64,000 nt of DNA, taken from positions 8,060,001-8,124,000 of the forward strand of contig CM070911.1 in NCBI GenBank assembly GCA_036417435.1, read 5' to 3'. Below are positions 24,125 to 32,911 of this stretch, piece by piece. This stretch comes from Inia geoffrensis (lineage: Eukaryota > Chordata > Mammalia > Artiodactyla > Iniidae). The notes below the pieces were generated by a model. That model saw nothing but the letters and a program-made list of their open reading frames with translations. It was not told the DNA's origin and searched no databases. Every line of letters begins with the position of its first letter. Positions within the stretch are counted from its first letter, which is position 1. The position numbers and the translations under genes are program-made.

Positions 24125-24400
24125 CCTACAGTGTGAGTTGCTGGGTAGCCCAAGCAAAGAATCTGGAGCCATACTGCAGAATCCCAGCTCCCCTACCTAA
24201 AAGCAATGTGGCCTTAGACAAGTTATTTAGCCTCCTTCCTTCAGTGTCCTGTTCACCAAGATAGAGTAGATAACAGTATCTTTTTCACAGAGCTGTAGGG
24301 GGTACCAAATGAGTTAATACACATAAAACTGCCGCAGATAACATGTATGTAAGCGTTTGCTATTCTTACTATCACCATTGTTATCATCGTTATCATCACC
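24125..24400 (+). repeat. MIR SINE relic beside the provirus
   Basis: 'aatctggagccatactgcagaatcccagctc', 'atgtggccttagacaagttatttagcctcc' and 'aaatgagttaatacacataaaact' give a well-ordered sense MIR. The provirus begins about 75 bases to its right. Confidence 0.8.
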
Positions 24401-24472
24401 ATCTTGCAACATGCAAATCAAGTCCCTCTTCCTTCATAATGCTTTTCTACTATTTCCAAAGTCTGGTGACTG

Positions 24473-24477
24473 CTACC
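24473..24477. repeat. 5' target-site duplication (CTACC) of the provirus
   Basis: CTACC immediately precedes the TGTAAGG start of the left LTR. The same five bases follow the CCTTACA end of the right LTR at 40224-40228. A 4-6 bp duplication is the normal mark of retroviral integrase. Confidence 0.85.
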
Positions 24478-24550
24478 TGTAAGGCCAACTGGCCTGGAGG
24501 CAGGGGAACACAATCAGATTCACAGGTTGCATCTGACCTGGAAATTCCCC

Positions 24551-24621
24551 GGCCCACCCAGTTCCAGAAACTGACCTGGAGACATTCTGGACCACCCAGT
24601 TCCAGGAACTCACCTGGGGAC
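24551..24621 (+). promoter_or_regulatory. U3 direct repeats (enhancer-like) in LTR1
   Basis: Two imperfect 33-bp copies of a block containing CCACCCAGTTCCAG and ACCTGG, offset by 38 bp. Repeated U3 segments are common enhancer sites in gammaretroviruses. The same repeats occur in LTR2 (from about 32213) and LTR3 (from about 39871). Enhancer function is inferred from position only. Confidence 0.6.
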
Positions 24622-24753
24622 CTTGCACCTGGCCCAGCCTTGCCGCCTTTCGAGGGGCGGGACTAACGGTCCCCCAGGATACCCGAAAAGACCACCAAAT
24701 AAGGAATATCCTGCGCCCTCCCAGATTCACCACACCCCTTTCCCCTCTTCCCC

Positions 24754-24760
24754 TATAAAA
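24754..24760 (+). promoter_or_regulatory. LTR1 TATA box
   Basis: TATAAAA, about 87 bases before AATAAA, the usual U3/R arrangement. Identical boxes lie at 32416-32422 (LTR2) and 40074-40080 (LTR3). Confidence 0.85.
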
Positions 24761-24840
24761 TCTTGCCCAACCCTCGCCCGGGTGCGACTTCTCTGGCCCC
24801 TTTCTCTCGGACCAGTGAACCTCGCCTGGGAGCGCTCCCT

Positions 24841-24846
24841 AATAAA
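24841..24846 (+). terminator. LTR1 poly(A) signal
   Basis: AATAAA in the R region, followed by a T/G-rich stretch. The equivalent signals are at 32503-32508 (LTR2) and 40161-40166 (LTR3). The LTR3 copy would end transcripts of the whole element. Confidence 0.85.
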
Positions 24847-24905
24847 GCTCACTTGAAGCTTTCCTCTGTATCGCGGTGCTGTTTGTTAAGATCCGACCTT
24901 ACATT

Positions 24906-24923
24906 TGGTGGCGAAACCCGGGA
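24906..24923 (+). other. Primer-binding site, tRNA-Phe type (unit 1)
   Basis: The 18 bases TGGTGGCGAAACCCGGGA start two bases after LTR1. They match the complement of the mammalian tRNA-Phe 3' end (TGGTGCCGAAACCCGGGA) at 17 of 18 positions. Priming by tRNA-Phe is known from the HERV-F-type ERV1 group, which supports but does not prove placement near that group. Confidence 0.85.
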
Positions 24924-25023
24924 GGGGTACCAAGCCCCGCGGGTTACCGCGCGGGCCGCTCCTCCCCTCCCCCAGGAGACAACCAGGGAACCTCTATTCA
25001 TCCACCCGATCTGGCAGAAAACG

Positions 25024-25031
25024 GGGTAAGT
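25024..25031 (+). promoter_or_regulatory. Leader splice donor (unit 1)
   Basis: GG|GTAAGT, with GT at 25026-25027, is a strong donor in the untranslated leader between primer site and gag, where gammaretroviruses splice to make env mRNA. A plausible acceptor is the pyrimidine-rich CCGACAG ending at 30121. Use is inferred. Confidence 0.6.
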
Positions 25032-25249
25032 CCCCCTCCCTTGTTCCCTCGGACCCCAGAGTCCCTACCCACCGGACTCCCTGTCCCTAATCGCGGCCGC
25101 GTCAGGGACTCCTCCGTCCTCTCTCCGGGCCTCGGGCAACTGTGGAGACGTCCCAGTCGCCTGACCGCCCTCCGACCTGCCGTGAATTGGAGGCGGAGAC
25201 CAGGGACGCCTCTCTCCCTCTCCATTCACTCGGGGACAGACTGGGCGTC

Positions 25250-26940
25250 ATGGGAACCTCACAATCGAAACCAGATTCTAAGACACCCCTGGGGTGTCTC
25301 CTAGCCAATTTTACAGCCCTCGGTTTCTCCCAAGATCTCCGTCGCAGACGGCTTATTTTCTATTCCACTGTGGCCTGGCCACAATATCCTCTAGACAAGC
25401 AATCCAAATGGCCTTCTGAAGGGACTTTCGATTTTAACATCCTCCGTGATTTAGATAATTACTGCCGCAGGACGGGCAAATGGTCCGAGGTCCCCTGTGG
25501 GTCCCCCCTTCTGGTATTTATGCTCCCGCCCTTCCCTCTGCGTCGACTGTTCCACTTCCCAGATCCTTCTTGCCAAACAGACATCTCCTACATTCAAGCC
25601 CCTAATTTCCTTTGACGATAACCCCTCTCCACTAGCCGACCCACCCACCCGAATCTCTCGCCTCTCCCCCCTCCAGAGCTCCTCTCCAACCTCCACCCTA
25701 CCCTGAAGCGGTCCCTCCTCCTCCCGAACCCGTTCAGGCCCCTCCAACCGTTCCCCCGCCTCCCTCAACGGTTTCTCCTCCCACGCCCCTTGCTTCGCCA
25801 ATTAGTGCACATACAGGCTCTCACGACTCCCAAGATTCAAATCTCCTCTGCCCTCTGAGGGAGGTAGCAGGAGAGGAAGGATTAGTTAGAGTTCATGTTC
25901 CCTTTTTTCTCCAAGATCTCTCAAATAGAAAAGCGATTAGGCTCCTTTTCTGCCAACTCTTCCCGCTACATCAAAGAATTTCGCTCTCTCTCTCAAGCTT
26001 ACGATCTAACCTGGCACGATATCTTTGTGATCCTATCTTCTACTCTGACCCCTGACGAGAGGAAAAGAATTCAAACTGCTGCCCGAAACCATGCAGATCA
26101 GGTTCACCTTACTTACAACTCCATGCCTGTCGGAGCGACCGCCGTACCTGGCACCAATCCAGGCTGGATTTATCAGGATGGCCAAGATGGCCGTCATAAA
26201 CGCGACCTCATGATCCAATGCCTCCTGGCTGGCATGCAGGCTGCCGCTCATAAGGCAGTCAATTTTGAAAAACTAAAAGAGATAACCCAAGAACCTAACG
26301 AAAATCCAGCTATCTTTCTCAATCGCCTTACAGAGGCCTTAACTCTACACCCGGCTGGATCCCGACACCCCGGCAGGGGCAGCGGTCCTAGCCACCCATT
26401 TTATCACCCAATCAGCCCCGGACATCCGAGAGAAATTAAAACGGGCAGAAGACGGCCCTCAAACCCCTATTCGAGATCTGATAAAAATGGCCTTTAAAGT
26501 CTACAATGGTCGCGAGGATTTGGCAAAATCCAGCCGACAGGCTCGGATGCACCAGAAGGTGGCCCTCCAAACCCAAGCTCTTGTAGCCGCCCTAAGGCCG
26601 GCCCTCTCCTATGGATCACAGCATCCACGGGGTCCGCAAAAGGCAACCCCGCCAGGGGCCTGCTTCAAATGCGGAAAAGATGGCCACTGGGCTCACTAAT
26701 GTCCCAATCCCCGACCTCCTTCTAAGCCCTGTCCCAGCAGCGGGCTAACGGGCCACTGGAAGAGTGACTGCCCGACGACTGGCCCTCCCTCAGCGTCTCC
26801 ACGCGCGGGGCAGGCCGACCCAACGGCATTACCACTCGAACTGCTGGGATTGGCTGACGACGGACGGCGCCCAGACTCAAAGACCCCCATCACCCTCGCC
26901 GAGCCCAGGGTAAACGCTACAGGTAGCGGGTACGTCCATC
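25250..26940 (+). pseudogene. gag: gag pseudogene (matrix, capsid, nucleocapsid), unit 1
   Basis: The gag precursor would form the virion core. The start is taken at the ATG at 25250 because it gives MGTSQS, an N-terminal Gly/Ser context for myristoylation. An upstream in-frame ATG at 25142 lies in leader. The matrix part runs open to TGA at 25613-25615. A proline-rich segment with a PPPY late-domain codon string (25690-25701) is in another frame. Capsid resumes in the first frame near 25920, with a major homology region at about 26279-26331 (QEPNEN...FLNRL). The frame changes again near 26350. The nucleocapsid has a zinc knuckle (CFKC...GHWAH, 26661-26702) cut by TAA at 26697-26699 just before its last Cys, and a second degenerate knuckle (26730-26771) lacking one Cys. 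It cannot encode a full Gag. Confidence 0.9.
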
Positions 26941-27330
26941 TCATTTCTGGTGGACACGGGGGCTACCTATTCAGTCCTGCCTACTTATTCCGGGCCAGTT
27001 TCTCCTGCCCAGATCTCGGTCATGGGTATTGATGGCAAACCATCCTTCCCACTCCAGACCGGTCCACTCCCATGTCATATCAAAGGACTCCCTTTTACTC
27101 ATTCCTTCTTAGTCATATCATCCTGCCCAGTTCCCTTGCTAGGCCGAGATGTTCTTTTCCACTTAGGGGCCTCCCTCCAGCTGGTTAGACTTGACCATAA
27201 GGTCCCCTCCCCCCAAGTCCTGCTTCCTCTTCTCGGCCTGTCTCTAGAACCATCCCCCTCTCCTATCCCCATCTTCCAATCACACCGAACCCAATCAACC
27301 CCCAAGTCTGGGATACTTCTAAGCCCATAA
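26923..27330 (+). pseudogene. pro: pro (aspartic protease) remnant, unit 1
   Basis: Retroviral aspartic protease, which cleaves Gag and Gag-Pol in virions. The active-site triad DTG lies in LVDTGATYSVL (Asp codon 26953-26955), and the C-terminal LLGRDVL block is present near residue 60 of the fragment. The frame is +1 relative to the preceding nucleocapsid and ends at TAA 27328-27330. The following reverse transcriptase is in yet another frame, so a frameshift separates them between about 27180 and 27330. No ATG belongs to this domain, because it would be made as part of a polyprotein. Confidence 0.85.
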
Positions 27331-28319
27331 GAGCAATACATCATTCCCCCATTCTCATCCGCCTAAAGGACCCCTCCAAATTTCCATCAAGGCCCCAATT
27401 TCCCATCTCTGAGACTCACCTTAGTGGCCTACAACCTATTATCACCAGACTCCTAAACCAGGACTCCTTATCCCCAACTGACTCTCCCTGCAACACCCCC
27501 ATCCTGCCTGTCCGCAAGGCCTCTGGGGATTATCGCCTGGTCCAGGACCTCCGAATAATCAATAAGGCCATAATTCCTCTCCACCCAGTAGTACCAAACC
27601 CATACACCTTGCTCTCCCATATTCCCCCATCCACAACCCACTTTACGGTTTTGGATCTCAAAGATGCCTTTTTCACTATCCCCCTACATCCCGACTCCTA
27701 TTTCCTCTTTGCCTTTACCTGGACAGATCCGGATACTTATACTTCCAGTCAGCTCACCTGGACAGTTCTTCCCCAGGGCTTCCGCGACAGTCCTCACCTC
27801 TTCGGTCAGGTGCTGGCACGGGACCTCACTTCCTGCTCCCTTACCCCCAGCACACTCCTTCAATATGTAGATGACCTCCTCCTTTGTAGCCCAACTCTCA
27901 GCCTCTCTAGACAACATACTGCAGATGTCCTCAATTACCTTGGCTCTCGCGGTTATCAGATCTCCCCAGCCAAGGCTCAGTTATCTGTATCTTCTGTAAC
28001 CTACCTGGGGCTCCACCTTACCCCTACCACAAAAGGTCTAACAGCCGATCACACCCAGATTATCCGTGAACTCCAGCCTCCGGAAACAGCGGAACAAATT
28101 CTCTCCTTTTTGGGCCTTATAGGATTTTTCCAACACTGTATCCCTAACTTTGCTCTCCTCGCTAAACCCTTATATCTAGCCGCTAAAGAAACCCCTCAAG
28201 GACCCCTCACCTCTCCTTCCGCCGTTCGACAGGCCTTTCTCACCCTCCGTAATGCTGATATCTTCTCCTCCCCTTTCTCTGCCCAACCCAAACCGACCTT
28301 TTCACCTTTTTGTGGATGA
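27331..28319 (+). pseudogene. pol: pol reverse transcriptase domain, unit 1
   Basis: RNA-dependent DNA polymerase domain. The frame is open from about 27330 to TGA at 28317-28319. Motifs in order are RKASGDYRLVQDLR at about 27513, LDLKDAFF with the first catalytic Asp at about 27654, LPQGF at 27768-27782, and YVDD with the catalytic pair at 27864-27875. The thumb/connection region then loses frame, and the sequence continues in another frame from about 28252. All polymerase motifs survive, but the domain is severed from protease and RNase H. A lone fragment without its own start is unlikely to be expressed. Confidence 0.9.
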
Positions 28320-30459
28320 ACGGGCCAGAATAGCCACTGGACTCCTTGCCCAGCCTGTAGGGCCTTCCTACCGCCCCGTGGCTTACCTCTCCAAACAGCT
28401 AGACCCAACCATTCGGGGATGGCAACCATGCCTTCGGGCCCTAGCAGCAGCAGCCGAACTGACCAAACAAACACTCAAACTGACTCTGGCCCACCCACTA
28501 ACCGTGTTTTCCTCCCACCGGCTGGTCGACCTCCTAGGCCACAAGTCTCTCTCCCTCCTGGGCCCCTCCCGCATCCAGGAGTTCCACCTACTATTCACTG
28601 AAAACCCAGCTATTTCTCTTGATCTCTCCCCTCGCCTGAACCCGGCTTCCCTCCTGCCTATCTCTGGCACGGGGGGTTTTCCATCCCATTCCTGCCCTCA
28701 TGTCATAGAAGCCTTCAAACCGCCAAGAGAGGGGCTCTTTGACACCCCTCTTTCAAATCCGGACCCCACGCTCTTTGTGGACGGTAGTTCGATACTCGGT
28801 CCTGACGGATGCCGACGGGCAGCCTACATGGTGGTAACTATCTCAACTATTATCGAGGCTAACAGCCTCCCAGAAGGAACGACCTCCCAAAAGGCTGAAC
28901 TAATCGCACTTACACGAGCCCTTAACCTTTCCAAAGACCAAAGGGTTAACATCTACACAGACTCTAAATATGCCTTTCTCATTGCACACAGCCACTCAGC
29001 ACTATGGAGGGAATGCGGATTTCTGACCACTAAGGGATCCCCAGTGGTCAACACTTCCCTCATTGCAAAACTCCTGGAGGCCCTCCAGCTTCCCAAAGAA
29101 GTAGCAATTATCCATTGCAGGGGTCATCAACTCCCATCCAACCCAATAGCACAAGGTAACTCGAAGGCCGATTCCGTGGCCCGAGAGCTTACAAAAGGGG
29201 ATCCTCCAGCTCCACTCCTATTTTTTACCAGTCCTACCCAACACACATATACCCTGCATGAGGAAGCTGCCTTACTATCAAAAGGGGGACACAAAGACAA
29301 CAAAGGATGGATTCTTATAGACAACAAAATTGCCCAACCTCTGGCCCAAGCAGCCGGCCTCCTATCAGACATCCATAAACCCTTACACATTGGTCCAAAA
29401 GCAATGTTCCGTTTTTTGGACCCCCCCTTTCATCTGCCAGGACTTAGAGAGGCCATCTCAAAGACTCACATGGCCTGCCAAACCTGCGCATCCATCTCCC
29501 CACAATGAGGCCTACGGCCCCGAATTCCTACACACCAGATGCGTGGATATCAGCCTGGTGAAGACTGGCAGATTGACTTTACCCATATGCCCCGCTGCAA
29601 ACGCTTCCGATATCTGCTCACTCTCACTGACACCTTTTCAGGTTGGATCGAGGCCTATCCAACAACTCGAGAAACGGCAGACACAGTCGCCACCATCCTG
29701 CTTCAACACATCATCCTCCGATTTGGTCTGCCGGTCTCCATTCAGTCGGATAACGGACCCGCCTTTGTCTCTCAGGTGGTTCAACAGGTATCAGAGGCTC
29801 TCCAGATCACCTGGAAACTCCACATCCCCTACCACCCCCAATCATCCGGTAAGGGTGAACGCGCCAATGGGATCTTAAAAGACCACCTCACCAAACTGTC
29901 CCTTGAGGTCCGTGTCTCATGGCCCGACCTGCTTCCTTCCTCTAGCCCTTACCCGAATCCGAGCCTCACCTCGGACTCCTACTGGCCTCAGTCCATTTGA
30001 ACTACTTTACAGCCGCCCCTTCCTTCTTCACGACCTACCAACCCAGAGTCCACCCCTAGCCTCCTACCTTCCCTGCTTCACCGTCTTCTCCGCGAACACG
30101 CTGACCATCATCTACCGACAGTGACTGTCTCTGAAACTTCCTCTCTCCCTCTACAACCCGGCGATAGCATCCTCCTCAAAGAATTACACCCTCAATCTCT
30201 CAAGCCACAGTGGACAGGCCCCCATACGGTGATCCTCACCACTCCCACGGCAGCTAAACTCTTGGGACACCCCTCCTGGTACCATGTTTCCCGCCTTAAA
30301 ATGGCCCCAACTCCAGAGACTTGGACGGCCCTACCGCTGGGTCCCAAGAGACTACGGCTTGTCCATCACCCTGTCTCTCCTCTTGCTGCTCCTCCTGCCA
30401 CCCAGCACTCACCAGATGTCCCTATGGTGCTTCCATGTCCACGGGACACGGCAAGCTAA
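28252..30459 (+). pseudogene. pol: pol connection, RNase H and integrase, unit 1
   Basis: The long open piece 28252-29508 holds the connection domain, then RNase H (FVDGSS with Asp at 28780, QKAEL, TDSKYA with Asp at 28960, and a GHQ block). It ends in the integrase zinc domain (HKPLH and CQTC). A TGA at 29506-29508 interrupts it. The same frame continues with the integrase core: Asp codons 29575 (WQIDF) and 29749 (SDNGPAF) and Glu 29857, giving the D,D-35-E spacing. A frameshift near 29930 moves the C-terminal part to another frame, and a second shift precedes the GPHTVIL...WYHVSRLK block (30121-30459). The end overlaps the env start by about 175 bases, the usual gammaretroviral arrangement. 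The gene is broken in at least three places. Confidence 0.9.
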
Positions 30460-32039
30460 AGGTCAGACCCACACCCGAGTCCTGGGCAGGCGAGACTGCC
30501 AACCAGATGGGTGCCAGGCCTTGGTAACAGTCCAGATCCCCATCTCTAACAAAGAAGGTGTTCCCTTTGGATGGTCCACCCCCGCTGTCTGCTTCACTTA
30601 TGATCAGACCCGAGACTACTGTCAATGGTGGAATGAGACCTATGGGGGGTGCCCCTATCACTCATGTAACATCCATGTGGCAAAACTAGATACCAGGAGC
30701 TCGCTCCGACAATCCCACCTGCTCACCACAAATGGCAAGGGTCAATTATTCATCAACATCAAAGATCCCTGGGACACAAGATGGGCAAAAGGGGTCCAAG
30801 GAAAAATCTACCGATGGGCAACTGATGCCTACCCCGTGGGCTCTATCAGAGTCTTTCGCTCATACATCAGTTTGATTCCCAAAGTTATCCAACAGTTGAG
30901 CGAACAAGCCACTGCCATCCTGGAAACAGAACAAGCCCTAAGACACCAACTTCCTCACCCCGAACACAAAGAGGATCCTTTTTCTTGGTTGACCCTCATC
31001 CATCAAGCAGTACAGATACTCAACCACACGGGAATAGGTAACATCTCCGACTGCTTTCTATGTGCCTCGCTTGGCCGGCCACCCTTGGCTGCTGTCCCAC
31101 TCGACTAGCCCTTCAATTCTACTTCCCACACCTCCCAAAACCCACCTTTTTCCCCGTTAAAAGTCCCCATATTCCTTGATTCAAAAAATCTCACCATCTG
31201 TTACTGTAGCCGCCCAAATCTAGCTGATACTGGGTTTCTTTGTAACTCATCCCTCAAGGTAAGCACATCAATTGAAGCACCACCAGGCATGTTTTTGTGG
31301 TGCAATGGTTCCCTCACAAAAGAGATCAATTCTTTCTCCCCCTTCCCATGTATCCCCGTTACTCTTGTCCCACAGCTCACATTATATAGCCAAGCCGAAT
31401 TTTCCTCGCTAATCACGCCGCCCTTTACCCGACAGAAAAGAGCTATCTTTCTTCCTCTGGTCGCAGGCATCTCTCTCGCCTCCTCCCTGGTCGCTGCAGG
31501 CCTGGTGGCGGGGGGGGGGGGGGCTCTAACACATAGTGTTTCAACATCGCACGACTTAGAACATAAACTCCAGCTAGCCATTGAAGGCTCCGCCGGCTCC
31601 ATCTCCTCTCTCCAGCGCCAAATCACCTCCATAGCCCAAGTCGCTCTCCAGAATCGACGAGCCCTGGATCTCCTGATCTCCTGACAGCCAACAAAGGAGG
31701 TACCTGCCTCTTCCTACAGGAGGAATGCTGCTGTTACATCAATGAAACAGGACTCGTCGAAGACAATGTAAAAGCCCTCCATCGCTTAAGAGAACGCCAA
31801 CGCAAACATCAACAGTCCGCCTCCCCAATTCCCGATTAGTGGCCATCCATCCTCTCTATACCTGGCTAACACCAATCTTAGGCCCCTTGATTCTCATCTG
31901 TATCTTGCTCATGTTTGCTCCCTGTTTTCTTAGGTTCCTTCACAGGCGCATGGAGGAAGTCTCCCGGGTGTCCACAAACCAAATGCTCCTCGGAACTTAC
32001 ACCTTGCTTCCTACAGAACCCCCCACTGGTCTCCCCTAA
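30284..32039 (+). pseudogene. env: env (surface and transmembrane subunits) pseudogene, unit 1
   Basis: Envelope glycoprotein relic. ATG 30284 begins an N-terminal part with a Leu-rich signal-like hydrophobic run at about residues 28-40. The surface subunit ends with a CFLC motif (31052-31063), the CXXC type used for the bond with TM. TAG at 31106-31108 interrupts it. Beyond it the same frame stays open through the RQKR cleavage site (31430-31441), a hydrophobic fusion-peptide-like stretch, a 14-base G-run (31510-31523) and a heptad-repeat region, to TGA at 31682-31684. CX6CC (Cys codons from 31705) is in a second frame, and the membrane anchor with short tail (about 31839-32039) is in a third. 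The TM layout is gammaretroviral. Not functional as read. Confidence 0.9.
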
Positions 32040-32140
32040 GCCTCGGACCTCTGGTCGCCTGACTCCCCTTTTGACGCCCCCATTCAGCATGAAGTAGCCA
32101 GAGATCAGAACACCGCCCCATTACACCAAAGATGTCAGGA

Positions 32141-32565
32141 TGTAAGGCCAACTGGCCCGAGGCAGGGGAACACAATCAGATTCACAGGTTGCATCTGACC
32201 TGGAAATTCCCCGGCCCACCCAGTTCCAGAAACTGACCTGGAGACATTCTGGACCACCCAGTTCCAGGAACTCACCTGGGGACCTTGCACCTGGCCCAGC
32301 CTTACCGCCTTTCGAGGGGCGGGACTAACGGTCCCCCAGGATACCCGAAAAGACCACCAAATAAGGAATATCCTGCGCCCTCCCAGATTCACCACACCCC
32401 TTTCCCCTCTTCCCCTATAAAATCTTGCCCAACCCTCGCCCGGGTGCGACTTCTCTGGCCCCTTTCTCTCGGACCAGTGAACCTCGCCTGGGAGCGCTCC
32501 CTAATAAAGCTCACTTGAAGCTTTCCTCTGTATCGCGGTGCTGTTTGTTAAGATCCGACCTTACA
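32141..32565 (+). repeat. Middle LTR (LTR2), hybrid of left and right LTRs
   Basis: 425 bp with the same TGTAAGG...CCTTACA ends. It is shared as 3' LTR of unit 1 and 5' LTR of unit 2. At the start (CCCGAGG) and at CCTTACCGCC it carries the LTR3 bases. At GTGCTG and ATCCGACC near its end it carries the LTR1 bases. No target duplication flanks it: GTCAGGA lies before and TTTGGTG after. This is the expected product of crossing-over inside the LTR. Confidence 0.93.
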
Positions 32566-32567
32566 TT

Positions 32568-32585
32568 TGGTGGCGAAACCCGGGA
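32568..32585 (+). other. Primer-binding site, tRNA-Phe type (unit 2)
   Basis: Identical to the unit 1 site, including the single mismatch to tRNA-Phe, two bases after LTR2. Confidence 0.85.
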
Positions 32586-32685
32586 GGGGTACCAAGCCCC
32601 GCGGGTTACCGCGCGGGCCGCTCCTCCCCTCCCCCAGGAGACAACCAGGGAACCTCTATTCATCCACCCGATCTGGCAGAAAACG

Positions 32686-32693
32686 GGGTAAGT
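32686..32693 (+). promoter_or_regulatory. Leader splice donor (unit 2)
   Basis: GG|GTAAGT with GT at 32688-32689, the same as in unit 1. Function is inferred from position. Confidence 0.6.
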
Positions 32694-32911
32694 CCCCCTC
32701 CCTTGTTCCCTCGGACCCCAGAGTCCCTACCCACCGGACTCCCTGTCCCTAATCGCGGCCGCGTCAGGGACTCCTCCGTCCTCTCTCCGGGCCTCGGGCA
32801 ACTGTGGAGACGTCCCAGTCGCCTGACCGCCCTCCGACCTGCCGTGAATTGGAGGCGGAGACCAGGGACGCCTCTCTCCCTCTCCATTCACTCGGGGACA
32901 GACTGGGCGTC

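Larger units (their letters stand above)
24478..24903 (+). repeat. Left LTR (LTR1) of the tandem provirus
   Basis: 426 bp, starting TGTAAGG and ending CCTTACA, perfect 7-bp inverted termini. U3 has two 33-bp imperfect direct repeats (24551-24583 and 24589-24621), a TATA box at 24754-24760 and AATAAA at 24841-24846. The R region probably starts 25-30 bases after the TATA box. LTR1 differs from LTR3 by CCTGGAGG against CCCGAGG near the start, G against A in 'CCTT(G/A)CCGCC', T against C in 'GTGC(T/C)G' and G against A in 'ATCC(G/A)ACC'. Confidence 0.95.

Noticed and set aside
25142..25249. Upstream in-frame ATG as the gag start
   Set aside because: The 36 codons before 25250 read as leader sequence. 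The ATG at 25250 gives the Gly-2 myristoylation context expected of Gag.
27684..28670. Minus-strand and alternative-frame open frames inside the provirus as separate genes
   Set aside because: They lie opposite or across pol in C-rich sequence that has few stops by composition, and none shows a domain or start context.
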